Part shown: positions 25,622-37,673 of the stretch, one piece after another | How the letters are laid out: every line of letters begins with the position of its first letter | Numbering within the stretch: the first letter of the stretch is position 1 | NCBI RefSeq assembly: GCF_017591425.1 | Contig: NW_024466512.1 | Location: 25,101,501-25,165,500 of the forward strand | Source of the DNA: Ochotona curzoniae | Taxonomy: Eukaryota; Chordata; Mammalia; Lagomorpha; Ochotonidae | Direction of reading: 5' to 3' | Length of the DNA: 64,000 nt | Notes under the pieces: model-generated | Database searches by the model: none | Seen by the model: the letters and a program-made list of their open reading frames with translations, nothing else | Told to the model about the DNA's origin: nothing | Made by a program: the position numbers and the translations under genes

Positions 25622-25885
25622 ACCAGCATTGTGGCATAGTGGATGAAGTCACCATCCGGGATGCTGACTATCCGCAAGGGCATCAGTCCATATTTTAGCT
25701 GCTCCACTTCCAATGCAGCTGCTGGCTAAAGGCCAGTAAAAGCAGCATGAGACGGGCCAAATGACTGAGCCCTTGCTAATCATGTGGGCAATGAAGATGA
25801 AGCTCCTGGTTTCAGCCTGGCCCAGGGCTTGCCACTGCAGTATCAAGGGACCAAACCAGAGCACTGAAGAAGTGTCTATCTCTAA
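25622..25885 (+). mobile_element. Lagomorph C-type SINE, 3' end missing
   Basis: It starts ACCAGCATTGTGGCATAGTG and continues through CTGCTCCACTTCCAATGCAG and GAAGCTCCTGGTTTCAGCCT. It breaks off before the usual GAACCAGCAGATGGAAG and A-tail. Confidence 0.75.
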
Positions 25886-26749
25886 CTTCTAACATCTGAA
25901 TCTAAAGGAAAATTCTTATAAATTCCTCTTTATAATTCTGGGCTGAGTGCTCATTTTAGCAGCACACATACTGGAATAATTCTGGTTTGAATAAAGACTA
26001 CCAAAGTGGCATAGAGCTAAGTATGAATGGTTTGGATTCACCAATATTATAGGCAACTCACTGAGTGAGGACAAACAAGTCCATTAATGTCCCCAAGCTC
26101 CACAGTTTTTCACCTAAGAAGATTTAAATGGGATTAATATTGCTTAATCAATGCATTAGTCAAACTTGTGGCAACAGTGTGAATAAGCCTAACATCATTT
26201 GAATGATACATCAGAAAATGGTAAGTCACATGATACATAACCACAATTTAAAAATAAATCTTGTAAAACATTTAGAAAATATACAGGTTCAATAAACTCA
26301 CTCCCTTAAACTGATTCTAGTGTATAAATGAGACATGCCTATTTGTAAAAGGCCAATATAATGGATAGTTTTGCCTACTTTCTGTATCTAGCTGAACTCT
26401 TCCAAAGTCTTGGTAGATACTCATCAATTTTTTTTCCCTCTTCCTTGTTCTCATCTACTTTTATTTCTTTCAAAAGTTGATACTCAACAATTTTTGAGAA
26501 TCTTTTTCACTAATCTCTTAAATAACATCTGCTTGCTTCATTTTTAATACTCAAAATGCCATATTCACCTAAAACAAGTTTAACAGTCTAAAGTGAAGGT
26601 TACGTATAAGATGGTATTTGGAGGTTTACCTTTTGAAAGCAAACGACAAAGACACAAAATATTAACAAGGACTGCTATCTACTATATTACCAATTAAATA
26701 CTTTTTATTAAAAAGGGATCATTCATTTCAGCTACAAAACCCATCATCA

Positions 26750-27050
26750 CAGCCTGGTGTCGTGGTATAACAGATTATAACAACCATTCATATCCATATG
26801 GGTGCAGCTGGAGACCTGGCTGCTCCACATTGGATCTAACTCTATCCTAATGACTGGCAGGGAGTAGAAAAATGGATGAAGTACTTAGGCCCCTACATCC
26901 ACATGGGAGACCTCAATGAAGCTCCTGGCACGGGTATGGCACAGCCTTAACCAGTGTGGTCATTTGGAGAGTGAACCAGCAGATGGAAGACAGCTTATTC
27001 TCTCTGCTTCTCTCTTAAATAAATAAATAAATCTTAAAACAAACAAAAAA
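26750..27050 (+). mobile_element. Lagomorph C-type SINE
   Basis: It runs from GCCTGGTGTCGTGGTATAAC, through CATATGGGTGCAGC and GGGAGACCTCAATGAAGCTC, to GTGAACCAGCAGATGGAAG and an (AAAT)n-type tail. Confidence 0.85.
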
Positions 27051-27544
27051 CACCCCAAATCTTAGTGAATGTTTTTATGCTTGAAAAGAAATGTCTAGCA
27101 CGAGAAATTCAGTTTGAGGTTTGGGAAGAGGAATAAGAAATCCATAGTTCAGAATCTAACAGAAAACAATCAGGTCTACTTTTTTTCATTCAATTGCTGT
27201 TTGGGCTACTCCTGTTCTCTTACATGTTTTCTCTAACTCCCACCACTGTTGCAACAGAGAGGCTCCTGAACTAACTAATCCCCTCTCAGGAGAACAAGAA
27301 TGGAAAGATACTGTTTAAAAAAAGTCCTTTTTAAAAAAACAACCAAAACCAAAGAGCTAAGTATCAACTGACAAACAGGATTATTACACTAAAACATTTT
27401 ATGAGATGTTCAACTGTAAAAGTTTGCTCATTATCTGTCCTGGCCCCCACCCCCACCAAAAAATAAAGCTTCCTCCCAAGGATCAGAACTATAATAAATG
27501 ACGGGCAATGTTACATTTGTACTTAATGTCTAAAGAAATGAGCT

Positions 27545-27880
27545 GGGCCCAATGCAGCAGCCTAGTGATTAAAAGTCCTCGCTTTGCATGTGCCGCCAGG
27601 ATCCCATATGGGCACTACTTATTTATATCCCAACTGCTCCACTTCCCTTCCAGCTCCCTGTTTGTGGCCTGGGAAAGTAGTAGAGGACAACCCAGTTTTG
27701 GGACCCTGCACCTGCATGGATGACCCAGAGGAGGCACTTGGCTTTGGCTCAGCTCAGCTCTGGCCATTGTGGCTGCTTGGGGAGTGAATCAGTGGATGGA
27801 AGAGCTTCCTCTCTGTCTTACTTTCTGTAAATCTGACTTATCAATATAAAAATACATATTAAAAAAAAAAGAGACCACAA
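27545..27880 (+). mobile_element. Lagomorph C-type SINE (pika-like subfamily)
   Basis: It carries CAGCCTAGTGATTAAAAGTC, CTCGCTTTGCATGTGCC, GGATCCCATATGGGCACTAC, GCCTGGGAAAGTAGTAGAGG and a terminal A-run. It is followed by a second simple A12G11 tract near 27888-27911. Confidence 0.85.
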
Positions 27881-28264
27881 ATTCAGTAAAAAAAAAAAAG
27901 GGGGGGGGGGAGAGGGAGAATGAACTAACCAAAAATGTTACTGTTTTGACTAGCAATTTCAGCATATCATTTTATTCTATGAAAATTACAAAACATTAAG
28001 TCCACCCAGAAGTTATTATGAAAACACCAACTCATCTTATTTGGCTAAGAAGTTTTAAGTCAGAACAAGCCAATGAAAACTGAGGTAGTCTAGAGTATGA
28101 CATTAGTAAAGATACAAGACACTGTCACATCTGAATACTACAACAGCTAAATAGGAGATTTCAGGTATGAAGAATTAATCCTGCTTTCACAGTATACTCT
28201 TAGTCAGTGTGATTTGTTTTTAAAGCACTAAAGCCTTAGGAAGTAGAAACCAAGCTTTCAAAAT

Positions 28265-31200
28265 AGTTTTTCACAACAAAATTTATTAGAAGAATAGTGG
28301 TTTTGAAAAGTCTAGCATCCAGTGAGAACTACCATACACAACATTACAGCTGGGAATGTTTCTCCAAAATGTCATGGTCAAATAATACAATTGAACCATT
28401 AAATCTTACACATGCATGAAAGAACTAGTGTTTCTGACATACAATGCCAAAAAAGGGGAGAGGGGGAGAAGCACATGGATTAAAATTTTAAGTACTCATC
28501 ACATACATTAAGACATAGCTTTAGTCCAGTCAAAAATCAGAACTGCATTAAAAAAAATTTATGTAGTGCAATCAAACAAAAAAAACTTAACTTGTGATCA
28601 TAAGTGCTCTACTACATAAACATTGATCATAGCAAGGAACAAAAAGTTCAAATCACACAGTACAAAAAAATCTGTAAATAAATATAAACTACAGTACAAG
28701 AGAAATATTAAATTATACAATTCTGTCAAACTGTAAACAGTATATTGAAATGAGGTCCATAAGAGTAAAGGGGGTTCCTGTTTTGTTGCCTGACACTTTA
28801 ACTTCTAGATATCTGAAAGATGCTGTTTCCCGTATCTTCAAAAGCTATGGGTTTTATATATGGAGAGAATTTATTTTAGATGTAAGATATCAAATACCAA
28901 AGCAGAGGAATAATTAATTTTTTTTAACCATAGAGAGTACTGCAGAAAACAAGAGATTTTTAAGAGACAAGCCTAACACTAAAGATGTGAAGGACTAAAA
29001 TACTGAAATCAGAGCTTCACATCAACAGAAGCTTGTCACTGGAAACTTCAAGGATACAAAATAAACAAAATTGATGATATGCAAATCTGGAGCTCTGCTA
29101 ATTTTGACATTTTACATATCATGTTACTACACCAACTTTGGCAGAATCACTACTGATAAACTCAAAGCACTTGTGGCCCAATGGTTTCATCACAGTGGCC
29201 AGTGCACAGAATTTTCTAGACATTGCATAAATTAGAATGTAGAGGTCAGACACCCAAGGGCCAGTGCTTGAATTTAGCAGTAGTCATGGTGAAAAAGCAA
29301 GAGCCACATCAAGGAGGAACTGCATCTGTTTTATATTTCCAGAAGCAGCTAGGAATGTGTTTTGTTTAAATTGTGCTGGCTATTAGTGGCATTGAAAAGT
29401 AATTTTAACTGTGTATATGTGCTGGCTATTTATTCATACTCATTGAACAAAAATACACTGTTAACAGGAACCCCCATATTATCTGCTCAGTAGTAATAAC
29501 TGAATATACAGAATGCCACTATAAGAGTGTGAGGCACCGTGTGCTGGAGAGTAATATGCAGCTTTAAAATCTGTTTGGCTGAGTTATACCTGGATACCTG
29601 AACTGAGTTTTTAAGTTGACATTCATCAAAGATGTGCTACCAGCACGTCAAAATAAAAACAAACAGAAGAATACAAGTCACTGTTAGGTTTAAGAATAGC
29701 ATCAAAGTACCTGAATTGAGTGAGAAGAGTGTGTAAACTGTCCCTGAGGGTTTTTAAACAGTGTGTACAAGTTGGATTCCTAAGATCATTAGTTTTATTT
29801 AGCAGTGTGGATTGATAAAATACCAAGGTCTGACAGTTTAAAGTGGAGGTTGTAAAGGAATTATATGCAAACACTCCAAATGTATAGTTTATACAGTTTT
29901 TTCCCCCAAAGCAGCAACAATGTGCTGTACATCCCATCAGAACAAGCAACATGTGGAAGTTACTGATAAAGGTTTCTATCTTAAGTCTCATTTCTGACAG
30001 CACAGTATATCAATATCCAATTACTATATCTTTCCTAGATCAGAATGTAACTAATTTCAACTAGCAATATAGGATTAAACTTTTAATCAAACACTTTGCT
30101 ATTACATACTAAAACCCCTTAAACTTACTAATGCTGGTAATACTAATCTAGCTAATTATCCCCCCACCCATTTTAGAAATATACCCTTCCACAACTTAAA
30201 AACATTAAGATCCATTTTCAGTCCTCTGATGTAAAAAGCATGTCAGTGAATTAATATTAAAAATTTACACAGTAAAAAGGCTTGAATTTCAGCCAAAGAT
30301 TCTAAATACTGCTCATTCCCTGAAGACTTAAAAGGGGAGAGAATCCCTACCCATTTTCCTAGTGATTTATTTTTCTAAAATGGTCTGACACAATTTCCAA
30401 TTTTGGGAAATTAATTTCCCCTCAACTTCTCTCAAATTCCAAATTCTTAAGCCTGAAATGCTTAATGAAATGGGGAAAATGAGGCAATCACTTGGAATTG
30501 ATAGAAAGGTACAAAATGTCACTGTCTTTTAAAATAAGAATTATTTATATAAATGTGATCTGACCCCATATTATGTAGTATGTTTTACATTTTTAAATAA
30601 TTATCCTAAAACTTACAGTACCTAAGACTCTGAAGATAAATTAAGACTTTAGTGTTGTAACAGAAAAAGTGCTGATTTATCCCTTTTCTAGTACTTTAAA
30701 TATTTTGGACAAGTGCTTTTCTAGTGATAATAAAGTTAACTATATACCCTTCCACCAAGCAGAAAATAAAAACACCTGGATGAAAGAAAAGACTTTTAGG
30801 AGTGTAGCACCAGGTATCTACCAAATAACAGGAACTGTTTCAGTCATTCTGAGGGGCTATAAATATTCTAAACGGAAATTTTATTTGGCTACTGACTGTT
30901 AAAAATCCCTGCTCTACTGTCAGTGTCCTCTGTCCAACTATCCCCAACCCGCTCCCCACCCCGGCTCCTTTCACACTATCCACTGAGAATCTAATCTCTA
31001 AAGAGATTATTTTAAAATTTATGTTTTCAGGACATACCTGAGAAAGGGTGCAATTATGCAGAACAAGGGACCCAAGACTGCACTAATACTGGTTATAGGT
31101 TCATAAATTTTTTCCCCAAGACAAATCCTAAGAAGCTTAAGAGGTATGGATCTTCAGATATATCCTACTGCCTTTTTTTTTTTTTGGTACGTGTGTAGGG

Positions 31201-34200
31201 TCATTTCCAGTGTTGAAAAGATCAAAGATCACCTTGAGCTGTTCACTGACAGCTCAAGATGGAGTAAAAAGTTCATTTCCACATTCAAACAGTGAAGATT
31301 AAGTCTCATGACAATATTTGCTACATCCAATAAATCTATAATTAACTAAAAGTGCTTGCTTTCCACCTTTTACTGATACAGTTCTAAATGAATTGGAAAC
31401 CTTAAAATTACCCTCCCCCCATAAACTGCTCTATAGTTTATCAAATCAACAATAATTAGCCTTGATTCTCACTTTCAAACAATTCAAATGAAACTGGCCC
31501 AACTTTACCACATTCTATATTGATTCATTTTTAGTATTATAGGGCAGAATTTTTAATGTCTTCTGAAAAGTCACATATGTTCCCCTTCTACTTTCCACCA
31601 CTTTCCCCTAATCTCCATCATAACACTTAGGGGACACAGCGAGTATTTCGCTCCAGCACTAGTGTCCACTTTTTAGAAAGGTGACAGAGTATATTTTGGG
31701 AATCAAAGAGCATATACAGAAGGATTTCATCCATTTTCTCTTCAGTCTGCATGCTCACAAACCTTCCTCAAGTCTCAAGGACAGAATTAATCCAAAATCA
31801 ACTAACAAGAGTGTGGAGATCTCTATTCCTGGTATTACAATTACTTTTTTCTGCTTTTCAGATTTCGAAAGCAATTAGATTCAAAACAACAACAATAACA
31901 ACAACACCACCAACAAAACACTCCCTAAGTAGTTTAACAGTCCCCAAATGGGCTATCTGGCCAAAGCCATCAAGTTTTTACAATAGTGGCCTGATCATGG
32001 TTTAATGGAGACCTAATTCTGATGGAAAGGTAACAAGGAAAACAATCTTTGATAACCTCATAAAAGCCAAAATTTAGTCTATAACTTTCAGTATTTCCTA
32101 TAAAACATTAAGTGGAGCAATTCAATCACCAATGACAGTAACCAGAATATAAGCAAGAGTTATCTACATAAATATGGTATCTGGCATTTGGTTAAAGAAA
32201 ATTATAAGAGCAAAAACATGTGGTTTCAAAATGAAATCTACAAGGATAACAGCTGTTAAAGTAAATGACATCAACCTGCCATGTATCTTCTGCAACTAAA
32301 CAATTTTAGCTTCTGACAAGCAAATTCAAGTTTTACTACTATGAGTCAATGAAATGAATCACAAGCTTAGAAGCCAAGCCTGGCACCATGTGCTTACTTG
32401 GGGTAGGGGGACATGTAGCTCATTAGCAGCTCAGTTTGCTATGTACTGCCTAATGACAGAAGGTAGTTAACAATACGGGCCTTAACAGGTAGTCATTTTT
32501 AGTGTAATTTACAGGTTCTCTCCAGAAAATTGGGAACTCAACATCTCATTGTGCCTTTTATTGTTTTCCTATCTGATCCCATGCAGTTCATGTTATAAAA
32601 TGCTGGGAAATAAAAATGCCAATTGGTTGAGGTAATGGTTTATATATAAGATAATCAGAGTTCTAAAAGCACTTCAATATTGTAAAGTAAAAGTGTACCA
32701 AATAAAGCTAATACATACTTCCCACTTGTTGAGCTTGCTCACCAGAACTGAACAGTAATTAACTTCATATAAGAAACCCTATTATCACACAAAGCCTTAC
32801 TCATATTCATGATCCACTGCAGCAAAGGTTTATCAAGCAACATCTAAACTTCAGAATAACAACAAACTTAATATTAAAAAGTATTATACACAAATATAAA
32901 TTATTTTTCCTGAAAGAGAGACCTTGTCCTTCATGGTATTTGGGGAACAGAAAGAAGTGTATAGCTCATCACAAACCTAATTCAGAGTCACCTGTAAGTC
33001 TTCTGAAAAATTAATGTGACCCAATGCACTAGTGTCAAGTCTGAACACCGTGCTCAGAAATGAGAAAGCCAATGATAAAATACCAACTACACATCCTTCC
33101 ACAGAACTAGTGTTTTTGCTTTCACAGTGTTGTATCTTATCTACTCTAAAATATCAATGCTCTCATTTAAAATCCAACAATTTAATCAAATTACCTAGTA
33201 TTAGAGTTTGGGTAATATGATATTTGAGTAATGTTACCATTTTCTATTTAGAAAATGGGATGAAAACAGGCTTCTGTGACAAAGACAGTTGTGAACTACA
33301 CTTTTGCATACCATAAAAATGATCAACTGCTGTCCGGGCCATGCAAAACTCTGATTGGCAGAAATTAAGCATGCGAATAGACCAATCTTCATTACACACA
33401 TATGAGAAAGGCCCCAAACTAGAATATCTACACTGAAAGTGCCAAGACAGAACAGTGGCAAATCAAGAGAGAAATAAAATATTAAGGGATTGCTGCGGCA
33501 CCAAGACTGCCAACCAGCCACGTGATGAGCCACCTCTGAGAAGTACATAGTATGATGGAACTCTGAACACAAAATTTAACAGTAAAAGTGCACCTGAATA
33601 TTACAAACTAACTTTACAACCCTACAATAAGGTAAAATATATATCTTTTGAAATATTCAGCAGCTTTTTGTTTTTTTTTTAAGTTTTTTTTTGAGAGGCT
33701 CATGAAATTTTAAAAGGGACCACTATCTAATTTCAACCATGCTTCACAAAACAATGGCTATTTTATATTGCAGTTACAAATGTAATGCAATTAGTGCTTT
33801 AAAATAATCTACACTCAAAAAAAGACAAAAGAGACCTTTGGGGAGAAAATGCTTATTTAAAAGCTTCCTGGAAAAGAAAATTTACCTGAATATCAAGTCA
33901 TGACTGATTTCAAGTGTAATGTTTTAAAAGCTTCACAGACATGAATATTACAATCTTCAGGTCTCAGGACTTTTAATCTGAGAGAGTTTAGAGTTTGGTT
34001 TGTTTTTTAAATTCACTTTCTAACCAAAACAAATAATAAGTACTCAAATTTTTACTATTTACAACTCTCAGCCTACAATCTGAAATGACACAATACAAGT
34101 TCTCTTATTTAAACTGCAGCATTAAAGGGTAGGCACACCATTCTTCTGCTGCTCGATTGTCATCCACTGAAACACACATAGAAAATATTTATGTTAGTAA

Positions 34201-35320
34201 AATGCTCACTCCAGATACACTACAATGACAAAATTTACATAACTCAACTCATACATCACTTGTATAGACTACCACATAGTATTAAACCTCTCTGAACAGT
34301 AAAACTACAAGTTAAACTTTTAGGGCCAGATTTTTAAATGGGCCTTTAATGATATGTTTCTGAGAGGGGACAAAGCAAGCACAAATTAATTTCTCAAAAG
34401 ATTTCTTCGCAGCAATTTTGGGCTACCTAATAACCCAAATATATCATGCAGAAAAACATGATGGTTGTAATCAATTACGTGCTGACAAAATCTTGAGTGT
34501 GGAACAAAGGAGAAATTCCTTCATGAGCTTAGTCTTTTGCTTTCAGCAAATATTCTACACCTTCCTTTAATTGCAGATGAAAACCCTACATTTCATAACG
34601 TAATTTTATTGCAACTTCCAGCTAGGCTAGAACATACTGCAGAGTCATGTATTGCTACTTAATTAAAGTAGCTTTTTCTGCTGAGACTTAGAAAGCTAAG
34701 AAGAAACAGGCTCAGAAACTCACTTATTAAACTTCTACACAAAATAACCAAAAGAAGAACCCATACCCAGGCTATGTCAAGAATGAGCAGTGCATGTATT
34801 TTAATGACAGCAATGGTGTGCCTAACCTTTGAACATGTAGGTTGCTGAGGGCAAACTATCCTTAATCCTTAATTAACTGCTTAAAAGTTTCCCAGGCAAG
34901 CATCTATGCCTTGGAAATATCTAGACCTACTTCTCCTGAAAACATTTAATTGCCCATCTGAAATCATCAACTTGATCTAATCTATGCTCTGGATCTGAAA
35001 TTACTGTAACACCAATTTTCCAGTGATTTTTGTCTGTTTTTGATTAAACACATAGGTGGGCCTGAATACCTTTCGCAGCAAATTAAGAGTATACAATGTA
35101 CATGGTAAGAATTTTGTTTTTGCACAATTAACAGTTCTAATCTGGTTACAATGCAGAATCATATCTTATGAGCTTTACTTATCAGTTATTGTTATAAAAA
35201 CCCTAGAAAATAAGCTTTCCAAACTTAATTATTGTAATTTAAAAAGCCCATCTCAGAAAAAACATAATGTTTTTAAGGAGTGCTTATTCAAACATGATCT
35301 AAAAGGTCCTGAAATGTGTG

Positions 35321-35376
<56 letters not shown>

Positions 35377-36703
35377 CTTTAAAAAAGTCCACAGAAAACA
35401 GAAAAAGTAGGATGCCAAAAAAAATTTCAAATAACCAAAATTAAATAAAAAACCAAAAATAACCTCTCCCATCCTTGTATCAGTATTTCAATTAGTTATA
35501 AAAAGAAATTCCACTGAGTATAACTACTAATCAAATTATTGTTAAAATTGATATGCAGCCTAAATCTTATCAAGTTATTTGGATTTGTGTTATTTTACTG
35601 TAATTATAAACATAGATCCCTCTTTAATGCAGATGCTGGGAAGATGACTGAAGATGAGAAACCTAAGCATTATTTTTTGTAGTATCATACTTTTTTTAAC
35701 ACGCATTTCTGTCCCTATTTCTCCCATTCCTAACACATTCTGAAGAACAAAGTAGTTGCTGCAAGAATACAGAGCATGACCAATTCTGTAAAAGGACCGA
35801 ATACAAAGAAACTTAGTTTGCAAAAACGAGGCATCCTCCACGGTTTTATGTACTGTACCCTGACTGCTCCTGAGTAAGAAGGGAGCTCGTCCTCCGTGAG
35901 ATAAGGCTACATCCTCACTTGTTGGTGAGACCAATCTCTACACTTAGAAAATCCCAAATAAAATTACAGCAAAGGTAGTGTTTGAAGTAATTAACTGAAG
36001 CATTTTTGAAGGTAGTGTGTGCACATTTTCCAACTCCTTCCCCTCTGGGTGAGCACTAAACAGACTAATCTATTAAGTGAATTTAGTAGTGAGAAAAAAT
36101 TATAAAATATAATTAGAAATGACCCACATTTTTCATCAGCATTGAATAACGAAATTTCTTAAATTCAAAGGCTCATTGTTCTTCTTAGCTTTTTCTTTAG
36201 CTTAATCCTTCAATTAGCTGAATTGTAGAAGAAAAAAAAAATGAAGTTTTTAAGATGGCTTTCCAATTTCCAATGATAAAGCTCCCAGTATGGCAAAGGC
36301 GGTTTCTAAAAGGGGGCTTTTTCCCTCTTCTTCTTCTTTTTTAAATAAAGGCAAATATAACTTAAAAAGAAAAAAAAAAAAAAAGAAAAAGAAAAAGAAA
36401 AACATGCAGGCTCTATAGGCAAGGAGTCCACTTTCATGTATCTGTTCTCTGTGAGGTAACTAAATTCTCTTTTGTAGAGAAACATGCAAAAGGCCAAACA
36501 ATATTCCGAGCCATACTGCACAAGAAATTTTAAATTACCTAACATTCAGAATGCACCATTCATCTCTGCATACACAAGTTAATGCAAATTCTGCAAAAAA
36601 ACAAGTGTCACAGTAAATGAAGTTAGGTGCAAGCAATGGTAGCTGGACAACGATGCAGTAGTGCTCACCCAGTTTGTACAGTAATTGGCACTCTACAGAA
36701 TTC
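28265..36703 (-). other. LCOR: Candidate 3'UTR of the short LCOR isoform
   Basis: After the TAG of short LCOR the minus strand runs about 8.4 kb with no coding exon and no SINE that I can recognise. It then reaches an AATAAA (plus-strand TTTATT at 28282-28287) followed by a T-rich stretch. SINEs resume just beyond, at 27.9 kb. The lack of insertions suggests transcribed, constrained sequence. The 3' end is inferred from one hexamer. Confidence 0.4.
35323..35375. repeat. (AC)n microsatellite, about 26 units
   Basis: An uninterrupted AC dinucleotide run, the longest pure simple repeat in the window and probably length-variable. Confidence 0.97.
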
Positions 36704-37673
36704 CTACTCATTTTTTGATTCATTCGCACTTTGTGCTGCCTCTCCCTGGGGATCTAATTCAATCTTTACAGAAACATCTGGCCCCTCCGACCTCATTAAT
36801 TTCATCTTTTTCTTTGGAGGGTTTTTCAAAGTGCCCAGCCTCTCCTTTACTTTGTACTCCAGTGTACTGTGGGGAATCCCATAAATACTCTGAGCTTTGG
36901 AAACACTCATTTTTCCACTCATAACCACTGAGATCGCTTCCTCCAGTATCTCACTGTTGTACTGTCTGTAACGCCCTCTTTTCTTCCGAGGCTGCTTGGA
37001 GCCAGGGTCTCCTTCTTGATCCGATGTGGGATATGGCTGTCCAGAGGTAGACTGCTCAGCATCTGAGCCCCAAGAATCAGGTCCAGCATCTAACATGCTT
37101 TTTCTATTTTGTTTTGGAAGAATAGCCCTTAATTTTTTACTAAGCGCGCTCTCCGTTTGTGAACCCATTACCAAAGAGCTATAGCTGTACTGATCACCAG
37201 TGCGAGATTCCCAAGAAAGATCCATTCCTCGAACTTGTGGTATCTTTAAGTCTACAGGAGATGAATGGCTCACATCCTTTTTTCCATCTTGTTTTGCTTG
37301 AAGTGCCATTTTTGGAAAGGCAGAGTTTTCTGCAAGAAAAGGAAGGTCACTGATGTTGCCGAGTGCACCATTTCCCCTGAACTTCATGCGACTGAGGTTG
37401 AACTCATAATGTGGTTTTGCCCAAGAGGCTTCCCTGGATAATATTAAATGTTGTCCATGATTCTGTAATCCAGATGGCCCAAGGCTGGCAGCTGTGGACA
37501 ATTGGTTTCTGCTCAGTAGTTCTTCACTAATCTGCAGGGATCGAGCCAGTGGAACTTTGAGTGATGTGGAGTGTCCAAAACCTTCCCTGGTTGCATCCTG
37601 TAAGCTTCTTGGAGGTACCCCATCACCACTGCGAAGTCCGTCTGGGCGGTACTGGCTGGGTCTCCCAGGTCGC
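36704..37673 (-). CDS. LCOR: LCOR proximal terminal exon (psq helix-turn-helix)
   Basis: The acceptor, minus strand CATCCAATTAG|GCGACC, lies at 37674. The first G completes the shared Gly codon, then RPGRPSQYRPDGLRSG begins 322 residues ending SANESKNE and TAG at 36706-36704. With 79 and 32 residues from the upstream exons the product is 433 residues, the size of classical human LCOR. The C-terminal part has a basic PRKKRGR followed by YRQYNSEILEEAISVVMSGK and the SKAQSIYGIPHSTLEYKVKE recognition segment. This is a pipsqueak-type HTH expected to bind DNA. A second basic cluster, PPKKKMKLMR, follows. LCOR is a nuclear corepressor of agonist-bound hormone receptors that recruits CtBP and HDACs. 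The M-initiated frame reaching 37714 starts inside the intron and is not the real N-terminus. Confidence 0.96.

Larger units (their letters stand above)
19960..28264 (-). other. LCOR: LCOR intronic sequence before the PALI1 exon
   Basis: There is no coding exon that I can support. The stretch contains a Tigger-like DNA transposon (20.24-20.57 kb), four C-type SINEs (21.6, 25.6, 26.8 and 27.5 kb) and a MIR (25.1 kb). The remainder is AT-rich unique sequence. Confidence 0.6.

Noticed and set aside
29166..29400. Possible diverged SINE or MIR
   Set aside because: The start GTGGCCCAATGG is SINE-like, but the following blocks do not match.
35056..35382. 108-codon frame ending in a Thr-His repeat
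   Set aside because: The repeat is the AC microsatellite, and the rest is AT-rich non-coding.
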